A stretch of DNA of 64,000 nucleotides, from assembly GCA_000620185.1 (NCBI GenBank), contig KK211088.1, positions 326,498 to 390,497 of the forward strand, written 5' to 3'. This DNA comes from Geodermatophilaceae bacterium URHB0062 (lineage in GTDB: Bacteria > Actinomycetota > Actinomycetes > Mycobacteriales > Geodermatophilaceae). The translations under genes and the position numbers were made by a program. This document shows positions 1 through 8,865 of the stretch, one piece after another. Position 1 is the first letter of the stretch. Each line of letters begins with the position of its first letter. The notes under the pieces are model-generated. The model made no database searches, was not told the DNA's origin, and saw nothing but the letters and a program-made list of their open reading frames with translations.

Positions 1-368
1 TGAACCAGTTCGCCGGCGCCACCGGCGACCACCAGTGGATCCACGTCGACGTCGAGCGCGCCACGGCCGAGAGCCCCTACAAGGGGCCCATCGCGCACGG
101 GTACCTCACCCTCTCGTTGCTGGCCCCCCTGTCCGCGCAGGTCCTGGTCGTCACCGACACCGCGATGGGCGTCAACTACGGGCTCAACAAGGTCCGCTTC
201 CCTTCCCACGTGCCGGTCGGCTCGCGGGTCCGCCTCACGGCGACGCTCAAGGACGTCGAGGAGTTCTCCGGCGGCCTGCAGCTCACCCTCTCCTGCGTCA
301 TCGAGCGCGAGGGCGGGGACAAGCCGGTCTGCGTCGCCGAGCCGGTCTACCGGTACTACGGGGGCTGA
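1..368 (+). CDS. MaoC-family hot-dog dehydratase, C-terminal part (start outside window)
   Basis: The reading frame enters from the left edge (first full codon at base 3) and gives about 121 residues. It has the MaoC/R-hydratase active-site pattern: ATGDHQWIHVD supplies the Asp and His, followed by GPIAHGYLTLSL and then MGVNYG...KVRFP. Members of this family hydrate enoyl-CoA esters in the cytoplasm. The missing N-terminus should be about 30 residues, judged from the closely similar complete paralogue at 41080-41541. The LOG-like gene begins 5 bp after the stop, so the two are probably co-transcribed. The physiological substrate cannot be read from the sequence. Confidence 0.85.
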   Translation, partial: NQFAGATGDHQWIHVDVERATAESPYKGPIAHGYLTLSLLAPLSAQVLVVTDTAMGVNYGLNKVRFPSHVPVGSRVRLTATLKDVEEFSGGLQLTLSCVIEREGGDKPVCVAEPVYRYYGG

Positions 369-373
369 GCCAC

Positions 374-943
374 GTGCACGTCGCCGTCTTCACCGGGTCG
401 CACGACGGCCCGCCGTCCCACCGAGAGGCCGCCGCGGCCTTCGCGCGCGACCTGGCGAAGGCCGGCGTCGGCATCGTCTACGGCGGCGGGCACGTCGGGA
501 TGATGGGCGTCGTCGCCGACGCGGCCCTGGCCGCGGGTGGCGACGTGGTCGGTGTCATCCCGCAGCACCTCGTTGACGACGAGCTGGCGCACCCGGGTCT
601 CCCCCGGCTGGAGGTCGTCGGCTCGATGCACGAGCGGAAGGCCCTGATGGCCGACCTGGCCGACGCCTTCATCGCCCTGCCCGGCGCCGCCGGCACCCTG
701 GAGGAGCTCTTCGAGGCCTGGACCTGGGGCATGTTGGGGCTGCACGCCAAGCCGACGGCGCTGCTCGACGTCGACGGGTTCTGGCGGCCGCTGCTGAGCC
801 AGCTGCGGCGCATGGTCGACGACGGCTACCTCGACGGGCGGCGGCTCGACGCGCTCGGCGTGGTGACCGACGCCGCCGAACTGCTCTCCTTCGTCGACGG
901 GTACGAGCACCCGCCGCGCAAGTGGACGGCGCCCAGCCGGTAG
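374..943 (+). CDS. LOG-family (TIGR00730-type) Rossmann-fold protein
   Basis: 189 residues. The GTG at 374 is chosen because it lies just after the upstream stop and places VAVFTGS, the usual first strand of the family, at the N-terminus. LOG proteins hydrolyse nucleoside monophosphates (cytokinin riboside 5'-monophosphate or AMP) to base and ribose phosphate. Family marks are YGGGHVGMMG near residue 36, the SMHERKALM segment, and a nucleotide loop near residues 102-110. That loop reads LPGAAGTLEE where the family consensus is PGGxGTxxE, so one conserved glycine is alanine. The glutamates after it are kept. Activity is likely but not certain. Confidence 0.85.
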   Translation: MHVAVFTGSHDGPPSHREAAAAFARDLAKAGVGIVYGGGHVGMMGVVADAALAAGGDVVGVIPQHLVDDELAHPGLPRLEVVGSMHERKALMADLADAFIALPGAAGTLEELFEAWTWGMLGLHAKPTALLDVDGFWRPLLSQLRRMVDDGYLDGRRLDALGVVTDAAELLSFVDGYEHPPRKWTAPSR

Positions 944-973
944 CTCCGCCCGGCACCGCCGGCGGCGGCTGCC

Positions 974-987
974 TACCGTCTGGTCCG
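974..987 (+). promoter_or_regulatory. Putative -10 box of a leaderless transcript (TACCGT)
   Basis: TACCGT at 974-979, then 7 nt, then the GTG start. The same TANNNT-6/8 nt-start layout recurs at 2117, 30925, 43117, 46449, 54400 and 62345. Confidence 0.4.
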
Positions 988-2102
988 TGGAGCACTGGGA
1001 CGTCGTCGTCGTGGGCGGCGGGCCGGCCGGCGCTGCGTGCGCGGCGGCCGCGCGGCAGGCCGATCCCTCCGCTCGGGTGCTCGTGCTCGACCGCGCCGCC
1101 TTCCCCCGCGACAAGGTGTGCGGCGACGGCATCGCCCCGGAGGCGCTCGACGTCCTCGCCGGGCTGGGCATCGATCCGGACGGGCTGACCGACGGCTACG
1201 CGAGCGTGCCGCGGCTGCGCCTGCGCTCGCCCGGCGGGACGACGGTCGAGCGGGCGATGCACCGGCCGGCGAGCGTCGTGCCCCGCGCGGTGTTCGACGG
1301 CCGGCTGCTGACCGCGGCGCTGTCCTCGGGCGCGGAGCTGCGGCGGCACACCGTCCGGCGGCTGCGGGTGCGGCCGGGGCACGTCGAGGTGGACGACGTC
1401 CTGACCGCGGGCGTGGTGGTCGGCGCCGACGGGGCGGAGTCGGTCGTCCGCCGGGCGGTGGGGGTGGCGCCCAACCGGCCGGCGCAGCTCGCCATCGCGA
1501 TCCGCGGGTACGCGGCGGTGCCGGCCGGGATGGACGGCGTCCAGGCGATCCTGACCACCGAGCAGCGCTGGCCGGCCTACGCCTGGTCGTTCCCCCTGGG
1601 CGACGGGCGCGCGAACGTCGGCTACGGCGAGCTGGTCTCCGGCGGGGTGAACCGCGCGGGGCTGCTGGCCGGCCTCGCGCGGCTGCTGCCCGGGGTGACG
1701 GTCGACCGGCTCCGGGCCCACCGGCTGCCGCTGTCGACCGGCCGGCCGCGGCAGCCCGACGGGCGGGTGCTGCTCGCCGGGGACGCCGCGTCGCTGATCA
1801 ACCCGCTGACCGGCGAGGGCATCTTCTACGCCGTCCTGTCCGGCGCGCTCGCCGGCGCGGCGGCGGTCGGCGGCGGCGACGCGGGGGCGGCCTACCGACG
1901 GGCGCTGCGACAACGGCTCGGCACCCACCTCACGCACTCCGCGACCGCCTCCTGGGCCAGCCGCTGGCCCCGGGGGATGGATGCCGTCTTCCGTGCCGCC
2001 GCGGACGACCAGCGGGTCTTCGACGACGTCGTCCGGCTCGGACTGGCCGACGGCCGGCTGACCGGCCGCACCCTCACCACCGCCGTCCGCCGGCTGCGCT
2101 GA
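987..2102 (+). CDS. Geranylgeranyl-reductase-family FAD-dependent oxidoreductase
   Basis: 371 residues. The N-terminal dinucleotide-binding motif VVVGGGPAGAACA (residues 6-18) is followed by KVCGDGIAPEALDVL near residue 46. The second FAD signature, LLAGDAASLINPLTGEG, is near residues 262-278. These are hallmarks of the geranylgeranyl reductase group, which saturates isoprenoid chains of quinones, lipids or carotenoid-type compounds. Mycobacterial MenJ, which reduces menaquinone, belongs here, but no menaquinone or carotenoid genes adjoin this copy, so the substrate is open. There is no Shine-Dalgarno sequence; a TACCGT box at 974-979 ends 7 nt before the GTG start, which fits leaderless transcription. 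Confidence 0.85.
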   Translation: MEHWDVVVVGGGPAGAACAAAARQADPSARVLVLDRAAFPRDKVCGDGIAPEALDVLAGLGIDPDGLTDGYASVPRLRLRSPGGTTVERAMHRPASVVPRAVFDGRLLTAALSSGAELRRHTVRRLRVRPGHVEVDDVLTAGVVVGADGAESVVRRAVGVAPNRPAQLAIAIRGYAAVPAGMDGVQAILTTEQRWPAYAWSFPLGDGRANVGYGELVSGGVNRAGLLAGLARLLPGVTVDRLRAHRLPLSTGRPRQPDGRVLLAGDAASLINPLTGEGIFYAVLSGALAGAAAVGGGDAGAAYRRALRQRLGTHLTHSATASWASRWPRGMDAVFRAAADDQRVFDDVVRLGLADGRLTGRTLTTAVRRLR

Positions 2103-2129
2103 CGCCCGGCTGGCATTAGCGTCCGGCGG

Positions 2130-3716
2130 GTGACCGAGGCCCCCGGAACCCCAGCGGACGAGACCGCCACCCGCATCGCGGCCGGGTACGCGGTCGAGGG
2201 GCAGGCCCTGGAGCTCGGAGCCGTCGTGCACGGCGGCGGCCCGCATCCCGACGCACAGGTGCGGCTGCCGCTGTCGATGCTCAACCGGCACGGGCTCATC
2301 GCGGGGGCGACCGGCACCGGCAAGACCAAGACGTTGCAGGTGATCGCCGAGCAGCTCTCGGCCGCGGGCGTACCGGTGGTGCTGGCCGACGTGAAGGGCG
2401 ACCTCAGCGGGCTCGCCACGGCAGGGGCCGTGAGCGAGCGGGTGACCGCGCGGGCCACCCAGACCGGCGACGCGTGGGCGCCGACCGCCTTCCCGGTGGA
2501 GTTCCTGTCGCTGGGCGGCATCGGCCCGGGGGTGCCGGTGCGGGCGACGATGACCGGCTTCGGCCCGGTGCTCCTGTCGAAGGTGCTCGATCTCAACCCC
2601 ACGCAGGAGAGCTCCCTCGGGCTGATCTTCCACTACGCCGACGGGGCGGGTCTGCCGCTGCTCGACCTCAAGGACCTGCGTTCGGTGGTGAACTGGCTGG
2701 TCAGCGACGAGGGTAAACCGGAACTGAAGAGCCTGGGCGGGCTCTCCCCCGCCACCGCGGGCGTCATCCTGCGCAACCTCATCGGCCTGAAGGAACTCGG
2801 CGGCGACGTCTTCTTCGGGGAGCCCGAGTGGGAGCCGGCCGACATCCTGAGGACGACGCCGGACGGCCGCGGCGTGATCAGTGCGGTGGAGCTGAACGCC
2901 GTCCAGGACCGCCCCGCCCTCTTCTCCACCTTCCTCATGTGGCTGCTCGCCGAGCTGTTCGAGGAGTTGCCCGAGGTCGGCGACGTCGACAAGCCGAAGC
3001 TGGTGTTCTTCTTCGACGAGGCGCACCTGCTGTTCGACGGGGCGAGCAAGGCCTTCCTCGACTCGGTGACCCAGACCGTGCGGCTCATCCGCTCCAAGGG
3101 CGTCGGCATCTTCTTCGTCACGCAGAACCCGACGGATGTGCCCAGCGCCGTACTCGGTCAGCTGGGCAACCGAATCCAGCACGCGCTGCGCACGTTCACG
3201 CCGGAGGACGCGAAGGCGCTCCGCAAGACGGTGTCCACGTTCCCCGAGACCGACGACTACGACCTCAACGAACTGCTCACGTCGCTGGGCACCGGCGAGG
3301 CGGCGGTCACCGTCCTGTCCGAGCGGGGCACACCGACGCCCGTCGCGTGGACGATGCTGCGTGCGCCCCGTTCCCTGATGGGACCGGTCGAGCCGGCGGT
3401 GATGGCCGACCTCGTGTCGGCGTCGCCGCTGCACGCGAAGTACGGCCGGCCGGTCGACCGCGACTCCGCGTACGAGCGCCTGGCCGCCCGGCTGGCCCCC
3501 GCACCGACGCCCGCGCCGGCTGCCGAGGTCGACGTCCGCGAGCCCGCGCCCCGTCGACCGGCTCGTCCCCGGGCCCCCGCGAACGCCCCCGACGAGGGCG
3601 GGGTGGTGGGCCAGGTGCTCGGCTCCGCGGCCTTCCGGTCGTTCGCGCGGTCGGCGGCGTCCGCGCTGGGGCGCGAGATCACCCGCGGTCTCTTCGGGAA
3701 CCGCCGCCGCCGCTGA
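2130..3716 (+). CDS. HerA/FtsK-like ATPase of the DUF853 (helicase HerA-like) family
   Basis: 528 residues. Walker A GATGTGKT lies near residues 59-66 and Walker B VFFFDEAHLLF near residue 290, followed by TVRLIRSKGVGIFFVTQNP, the arginine/sensor region of HerA-type pumps. DUF853 proteins are stand-alone bacterial relatives of archaeal HerA. Their biological role is poorly defined, though a DNA-translocating or repair function is usually assumed. The C-terminal 100 residues are Pro/Ala/Arg-rich and end in a very basic tail. No NurA-type nuclease is adjacent. TAGCGT at 2117-2122 ends 7 nt before the GTG start and there is no Shine-Dalgarno sequence, so translation is probably leaderless. Confidence 0.88.
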   Translation: MTEAPGTPADETATRIAAGYAVEGQALELGAVVHGGGPHPDAQVRLPLSMLNRHGLIAGATGTGKTKTLQVIAEQLSAAGVPVVLADVKGDLSGLATAGAVSERVTARATQTGDAWAPTAFPVEFLSLGGIGPGVPVRATMTGFGPVLLSKVLDLNPTQESSLGLIFHYADGAGLPLLDLKDLRSVVNWLVSDEGKPELKSLGGLSPATAGVILRNLIGLKELGGDVFFGEPEWEPADILRTTPDGRGVISAVELNAVQDRPALFSTFLMWLLAELFEELPEVGDVDKPKLVFFFDEAHLLFDGASKAFLDSVTQTVRLIRSKGVGIFFVTQNPTDVPSAVLGQLGNRIQHALRTFTPEDAKALRKTVSTFPETDDYDLNELLTSLGTGEAAVTVLSERGTPTPVAWTMLRAPRSLMGPVEPAVMADLVSASPLHAKYGRPVDRDSAYERLAARLAPAPTPAPAAEVDVREPAPRRPARPRAPANAPDEGGVVGQVLGSAAFRSFARSAASALGREITRGLFGNRRRR

Positions 3717-3914
3717 CACCGGGGGACGCTGCCCCGCCCGGCCGGGCCAGTCGCCGACGATGCGGCCCGAGGGCCGCGACCGTGCTGCCTGACACCTCCG
3801 GGCATGACCTGCCGGTCGTCGTTGTTGCCCTCCGTAGGGTCCGCAGTTCGTGGCGCCACACCGCCGCGAGCGCACCCGCTCCGACTTCTCCCGACCGAAG
3901 GCTTTCGCTCCTCC

Positions 3915-5747
3915 GTGACCGTTCCCCCGCAGTACCCCGACCGGCGTCGCAAGCGCAACGCCGACCGTGACCTCCAGACCCGCGACGACGACCGCGCCGC
4001 AGCCCGCATCGAGAAGCTGGCCCAGCAGAGCTGGGTCGAGGGCGCCGAGCCAGAGCTCCCGGTGCGCACGACCCGCCCGGGGCAGGTGACCTTCCACCTC
4101 GGCCCCACCAACTCCGGCAAGACGCACGACTCTCTCGTCGCGCTGGCCGCGAACCGCTCCGGCGTCTACGCCGCGCCGCTGCGTCAGCTGGCGCACGAGG
4201 CATATGCGCGACTGTCCGCGCAGCTGCCCGCGGGCACCGTCGGCCTCTCCACCGGCGAGGAGGAGATCGATCCCGACGCCCCGATCGTCTGCTGCACCGT
4301 CGAGAAGGCACCGATGCGCGGCGACCTGCTGGTGCTCGACGAGTCGCACTGGGTCGCCGACCCCGACCGCGGCCACCACTGGGCCCGGCTCGTGCTCACC
4401 GGCGACTACCGCGAGATGCACCTGATCTCGGCGGCCGAGGCGTACCTGCTGCTCAAGCCGCTGGTCGCGGACGCCCGGAACATCACGGTCGTCAACCACA
4501 AGCGGCTGTCGCGGCTCGACGTCCTGAAGAACCCCGTCCGCGCGACCGGTGTGCGGCCGCAGACGCTGGTCGTCGCGTTCTCGCGCAAGGCCGTCTACTC
4601 GGTCGCCGCCGCACTGGACACGGCGCGGCCGGGCAAGGTCGGCGTCCTCTACGGAGCGCTGCCGCCGGCGACGCGGCGCGACGTCATCGACCGGTTCACC
4701 CGCGGCGAGACCGAGGTGCTGGTGACCACCGACGTCATCGGTCACGGCATCAACGTGCCGGCCACGACGGTGCTGTTCGCCGAGACCACCAAGTTCGACG
4801 GCGTGGAGCGGCGCCCGCTGCGCACCTGGGAGACCGCCCAGATCGCCGGGCGCGCCGGTCGGTTCGGGCTGACCGGGCACGGCAGCGTCGGCGTCCTCGC
4901 CGGGATCCCCGGCCTGACGCCCGACGCCCGCCTGCTGATGGCCGGTGCCGAGGTCGCCCGCGGCGACGCCATGAGTGACCTGCCCAAGCGGGCGCCGCGG
5001 CTCCGTCCGGATCTCGACGACCTGGGCGCCTTCGAGCCCGTCGACCTGCCCGAGGCCCTCACCCGGTGGATGGCGTGGGCGCGGGCCGCGACCCGCGACC
5101 AGGCCATGACCGCGGACGACGTGACGAGCCTCGTCCTGCGGGTGCACGCGCTGCTGCCGCTGCTCAAGGGTCCGCTCGGCGCGGTCGGCGACCTCTGGAC
5201 GGTGTGGCGCCTGATCAACCTGCCGATCGACTACAACCCGCCGCGCCGCACCCGCTGGCTGACGCTGGCGCAGGCCGCGCTCCGGTCGGCCGCCGGGCTG
5301 CGCGTCGTCCCCGAGACGGTGCTGCAGCCGGTCCCGCACCGGGGCACCGTCGAGGAGTACGAGCAGGCAGCCGCCGCGGCGCGCGACGCGCAGACCCTGC
5401 TGCGGTCGTTCCCCGGCGTCGCCGGGCTCGAGGCCGCGGACGCCGCCGAGGTCGAGGACGCCTGCGCGGCCCGCATCACCGAGCTGCTGCCCGACGCCAT
5501 CGCGCTGTCGGCCTCCGGTCGCTGCGAGGACTGCGGCACCGTCATCGCGCCGTGGTTCCGCACCTGCCGGGGCTGCGCGACGCGGCCCGCCGTCCGGACG
5601 CCCGGCCGCGACCACCACCGCGGCACCCAGCACCACGAGGGGCACCGCCGGCAGCCGCGGTCCGTGGGCCGGCCGGCCCAGGAGGGCACGCGCTCAGGCG
5701 GACGGGCCACCGGCGGACGGCGAGGACGGCCCGCCCGCCCCCGCTGA
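3915..5747 (+). CDS. Suv3-like DExH-box RNA helicase with C-terminal zinc ribbon
   Basis: 610 residues from the GTG at 3915. Motif I is GPTNSGKT (near residue 63). Motif II is LLVLDESH in a context (DPDRGHHWARLVL) resembling the DPARGWAW segment of mitochondrial Suv3. Motif VI is QIAGRAGRFG (near residue 308), the Suv3 form. Suv3 unwinds RNA for the mitochondrial degradosome; a role in RNA turnover is inferred. The tail holds two CxxC pairs (CEDC near 536, CRGC near 551), which probably bind zinc, then a basic Arg/Gly extension that could grip nucleic acid. An in-frame ATG at 3804 would add 37 residues of low-complexity character, so the later start is preferred; no strong ribosome site decides it. 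Confidence 0.8.
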   Translation: MTVPPQYPDRRRKRNADRDLQTRDDDRAAARIEKLAQQSWVEGAEPELPVRTTRPGQVTFHLGPTNSGKTHDSLVALAANRSGVYAAPLRQLAHEAYARLSAQLPAGTVGLSTGEEEIDPDAPIVCCTVEKAPMRGDLLVLDESHWVADPDRGHHWARLVLTGDYREMHLISAAEAYLLLKPLVADARNITVVNHKRLSRLDVLKNPVRATGVRPQTLVVAFSRKAVYSVAAALDTARPGKVGVLYGALPPATRRDVIDRFTRGETEVLVTTDVIGHGINVPATTVLFAETTKFDGVERRPLRTWETAQIAGRAGRFGLTGHGSVGVLAGIPGLTPDARLLMAGAEVARGDAMSDLPKRAPRLRPDLDDLGAFEPVDLPEALTRWMAWARAATRDQAMTADDVTSLVLRVHALLPLLKGPLGAVGDLWTVWRLINLPIDYNPPRRTRWLTLAQAALRSAAGLRVVPETVLQPVPHRGTVEEYEQAAAAARDAQTLLRSFPGVAGLEAADAAEVEDACAARITELLPDAIALSASGRCEDCGTVIAPWFRTCRGCATRPAVRTPGRDHHRGTQHHEGHRRQPRSVGRPAQEGTRSGGRATGGRRGRPARPR

Positions 5748-5770
5748 CCCGCCCGCACTGCCGCGAACGG

Positions 5771-5808
5771 CAGAACGGCCCGCCGGCGAGAGCCGACGGG
5801 CCGTTCTG
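5771..5808. terminator. Bidirectional hairpin terminator between convergent genes
   Basis: CAGAACGGCCCG at 5771-5782 pairs with CGGGCCGTTCTG at 5797-5808. Inside it, after one mismatch, CGGC pairs with GCCG around a GAGA tetraloop. It sits between the ends of the helicase gene (+) and the protease gene (-). There is no strong T-run, as is usual in high-G+C actinobacteria. Confidence 0.75.
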
Positions 5809-5826
5809 TCTACAGGTCCAGCGGGA

Positions 5827-8094
5827 TCAGTTCAGGCGGATCTGCATGAACGTGTTGCTGGCGCTGGTGCCGAGAACGGTGATCTTCGTACCGGTCTTCG
5901 GCACGTCGACGCCCGCCCAGCCGTTGGCGTCCGGCATCGATCCCGCCTCGACGTACCAGTCCTTCGTGTCGTCGAAGGTCGGGACGGCGTTCAGACCGCC
6001 GTAGGTCTTCGCCACGCCCGTGTCGGGGTCGTGCAGCGTGATCTTGTCGGTCCGCTCGAGCCCGAAGGTCGAGTCGTAGGACTGGATCCGCGGCCGCCAG
6101 GTCTCCCGGCCGACCCGGTTGTTCTCGTCGGCGGTCGGCTCGTAGAGCAGGGCCGAGTGCGCGTCGACCGGCAGGATCAGCCCGCCGCCCGGGTGCGCGC
6201 CCACGCTGTTGTCGGCGTACTGCTCGTTCCAGTAGCTGACGAGCAGGCCGTCCTGGTACGGCAGGCGCTCCGCCCAGTCGGGACGGCTCGGGTCACCGAA
6301 GTTGTACGGACCGGTCTTCAGGCCGGCGTCGTACCCGGTGTAGGCCCGGTTCTCGGCGATGTACGCGTTGAAGTACGACTGCGTCGCCGACCCCGTGGTC
6401 ACGCTGAAGCCGTCGAGCGTCCAGTTGGTGGCGGGCGTGGCGCCAAGGGTGACGGCGTCCACGGAGAGGCCCGGCTCGGTCGCGGCACCGTCGGTCCAGT
6501 ACCGGAAGCCCACCAGGGCACCGGCCGGGACGGCGGACAGGTCGGCGGTGAGGTCGACCCAGTTGCCGTCGGTGCTGCCCGTGATGCCCTGGCCGAAGTT
6601 CTGGCCGTTGGGGTCGGTGGTGGTGGACCGGTTCGTGGCCACGGGGGTGAAGGTCGCCCCACCGTCGGTCGAGTAGACGACGTAGGCGTAGTCCCAGTCC
6701 TGCTCGATCTGGTAGCGGACCTTCGCCGTCAGACTGGTGACGCCCGAGGGAAGCGTGGTCAGCATCGAGTTGTCGAGGTTGTCGCCCGAGCCCGAGTGCC
6801 AGAAGTCGGTGCCCTCGAAGGGCGCGCCGATGTTCGTGGTCACCTGCTTCTTCGGCAGCACGGCGATGACCGCCTGTGCGGCATCCGTGGCGTGGCTGGC
6901 CGGGCCGAGCTTGACGTCGGCGTGGGCGCCGGGGGCGTACGCCGCATAGTCCAGCCAGCCCAGCTGCAGCTTCTCCCACGCGCCCATCGGGATGGGCCGG
7001 TCGCCGATGCCGCCGGCGGCCGTGCCGTCGTTGCCGTACGAGCCGGAGCTCATCAGCGTCCAGAAGGCGGTGCTGTTCTCGGCGCCGCCGCTGTTGCCCG
7101 ACGTGTCGTAGAGGTCCGGCAGGCCGAGATCGTGACCGAACTCGTGCGCGAAGACGCCGACGCCACCGTTCTCCGGCTCGACGGTGTAATCGCCGACCCA
7201 GTACTTGGAGTCGCCGATCCGCTGGCCGCCGAGCTTGTTCTGCGTGCCGTCATCGAGGGTCGGGCCGGCGGTGCCGATCCGGTTCGTCTGGTTGTACCAG
7301 CGGTGCGACCAGATGGCTGCCTGGCCCAGCGTTCCGCCGCCGACCTCCTCGCCCTGGCCGGAGTGCACGGCCTGGAAGTGGTCGATGTAACCGTCGGCCT
7401 CGTCGAAGTTGCCGTCGTTGTCGGAGTCGTACCGGTCCCACTTGTCGAACTGGGAGAGGTACTCGTCGATCTGCGCGGAGGTCTTCCCGCTGTCCAGCTG
7501 CTTCTGGTACCAGGCGGAGAGCGTGTCGTTCACGAAGGCCCAGGCGCCCTTGTCGCCCACGGTCTCGTTGTCGCCGTACGCCGCGCCGCCCTTGGCGAGC
7601 TGGACCCAGTCCTCGACCTGACCGGTGACCGTGTACCGGCCCGAGGACAGCTCCTCGTAGAAGTTCGGCACCGAGTTCACACCGGCGCTCGTGTCGGTGA
7701 GCATCTGCTCGTAGTGCGCCTTGTTGAAGTCCGACGTCCAGATCGTCGTGTTGTCGACGGTGCGGTCGGGCCGGGGGATCTGGTTGTGCTTCACGTCGGA
7801 GAAGTCGCCGAGAACGGTCCAGATGGCGTCGCTGTCCGTCTGGGCCAGCTCGACGTACTGGCCCTCGGATACCTCGACGACCTTGTTGGCGCCACGCGGG
7901 CTGGCCTTGCCGGAGACCACCTTCTCGACGGCCGCCGCCCGGAGCTCGCGCTGCTTGTCGCTGAGCGGGCTCGGCAGGTCGTGCGCCCGGGCCGGGCCGG
8001 CCTCGGGGTTCTCCGCCGGCGGTGCGGCGTTGGCGGTCGCCGGGATGGCCGCGAGCAGCGCGACCCCCATGGCGACGGACACAGCTCTCTTCAA
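5827..8094 (-). CDS. Secreted immune-inhibitor-A-type (M6) zinc metalloprotease
   Basis: 755 residues. The start gives a clear signal peptide: MKRAVS, a hydrophobic stretch, then ANAA/APP near residue 23. The catalytic zinc site is FAHEFGHDLGLPDLYD near residue 318 (HExxH), preceded by GGVGV as in the immune inhibitor A family. C-terminal to the catalytic part is a beta-rich region typical of M6 enzymes, including YAYVVYSTDGGATF. These proteases degrade extracellular proteins; the first member was described as cleaving insect antibacterial peptides. The gene stands alone, with a hairpin terminator directly after the stop. Upstream (8095-8230) a CATAAC-like -10 can be seen on this strand, but it is weak. 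Confidence 0.92.
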   Translation of the reverse strand: MKRAVSVAMGVALLAAIPATANAAPPAENPEAGPARAHDLPSPLSDKQRELRAAAVEKVVSGKASPRGANKVVEVSEGQYVELAQTDSDAIWTVLGDFSDVKHNQIPRPDRTVDNTTIWTSDFNKAHYEQMLTDTSAGVNSVPNFYEELSSGRYTVTGQVEDWVQLAKGGAAYGDNETVGDKGAWAFVNDTLSAWYQKQLDSGKTSAQIDEYLSQFDKWDRYDSDNDGNFDEADGYIDHFQAVHSGQGEEVGGGTLGQAAIWSHRWYNQTNRIGTAGPTLDDGTQNKLGGQRIGDSKYWVGDYTVEPENGGVGVFAHEFGHDLGLPDLYDTSGNSGGAENSTAFWTLMSSGSYGNDGTAAGGIGDRPIPMGAWEKLQLGWLDYAAYAPGAHADVKLGPASHATDAAQAVIAVLPKKQVTTNIGAPFEGTDFWHSGSGDNLDNSMLTTLPSGVTSLTAKVRYQIEQDWDYAYVVYSTDGGATFTPVATNRSTTTDPNGQNFGQGITGSTDGNWVDLTADLSAVPAGALVGFRYWTDGAATEPGLSVDAVTLGATPATNWTLDGFSVTTGSATQSYFNAYIAENRAYTGYDAGLKTGPYNFGDPSRPDWAERLPYQDGLLVSYWNEQYADNSVGAHPGGGLILPVDAHSALLYEPTADENNRVGRETWRPRIQSYDSTFGLERTDKITLHDPDTGVAKTYGGLNAVPTFDDTKDWYVEAGSMPDANGWAGVDVPKTGTKITVLGTSASNTFMQIRLN

Positions 8095-8454
8095 GAGATG
8101 TTCTCCTGTGCTCGGATGAAGGTCGACCGACCGACCGGCGGGGTACCACCGGGGCCTTCACTGGTGACCGTCCGTGACGTTATGTGAGCACTCCGATCAT
8201 GTCCAGAGAGTCACGACATTTGACTCAGCGTTTATCTAGGAGTGGCAGTGCTTCACGGATACGTGCATAATGCGCGGCCCCGTCTCGCATCTGGGCCGGG
8301 TCGTGCGACCGCCCCCCTCGCGCCCGATCCGACGAAAAAACGCAGCTCAGCGCGGTGTCGTGAGACATGGTGCCTGCCGCCACGCGAAGCGTCGCGGGAC
8401 ACTGCCGGGAGGACCGGCGAGGACGGCTCTCGCGAACGGGAAGGAGTCGCAGCC
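8095..8454. other. Intergenic region between divergent protease and VOC genes
   Basis: This 360-bp stretch is less G+C-rich than its surroundings around 8215-8275. It contains a CATAAT box at 8266-8271 on the plus strand and TTGACT at 8220-8225, too far apart to be one promoter. No convincing small gene was found. It probably holds the promoters of both flanking genes. Confidence 0.4.
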
Positions 8455-8832
8455 ATGACAGGAACCAGCATCGAGCCGGAGCTGTGGGTGGAACGCGCGA
8501 GCGCCGCGGTCGCCTTCTACGAGGCGGCCTTCGGCGCCACGACCCTGTTGCGCGTCGGGGACGGCGACGACATCGTGGCCCGCCTCGAGGTGGGCGACGC
8601 CCGATTCTGGGTCGGTGCCGCCAGCGCGGAGCTCCACCGCCTGAGCCCGGAGACCGTGGGCGGACGGACGAGCCGCACCCTGCTCGTGGTCGATGATCCC
8701 GACGCGGTCGTCGCACGGGCGGTGGCCGCCGGAGCCACCGAGACCGCGCCCGTGGCGGACGAACACGGCTGGCGACTGGGCCGGTTCATCGACCCGTTCG
8801 GGCACGAGTGGGAGATCGGCACCCCCCTCTGA
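8455..8832 (+). CDS. VOC-family protein (glyoxalase/bleomycin-resistance fold)
   Basis: 125 residues. The ATG at 8455 has a good ribosome site (AAGGAG at 8441-8446). The protein shows the two-lobed VOC pattern: ASAAVAFYEAAFGA near the N-terminus, then the second betaalphabetabetabeta half with DDPDAVVARAVAAGA and the closing FIDPFGHEWEIGT. PhnB-like members of this group resemble it. VOC proteins bind a divalent metal and act as lyases, dioxygenases or drug-binding proteins; no specific substrate is indicated. A more upstream in-frame start is possible but would add low-complexity residues and ignore the ribosome site. Confidence 0.82.
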   Translation: MTGTSIEPELWVERASAAVAFYEAAFGATTLLRVGDGDDIVARLEVGDARFWVGAASAELHRLSPETVGGRTSRTLLVVDDPDAVVARAVAAGATETAPVADEHGWRLGRFIDPFGHEWEIGTPL

Positions 8833-8865
8833 CGACGGGCCCCGGGAGGGTGACGTCAGAGTCGT

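Noticed and set aside
3804-3914. Upstream ATG start for the Suv3-like helicase
   Set aside because: Would add 37 low-complexity residues; no ribosome site supports it.
669-5645. Very long open frame on the minus strand opposite four plus-strand genes
   Set aside because: Product is Arg/Gly/Ala-rich without domains; it is the antisense shadow expected at this G+C content, while the opposite strand encodes recognisable families.
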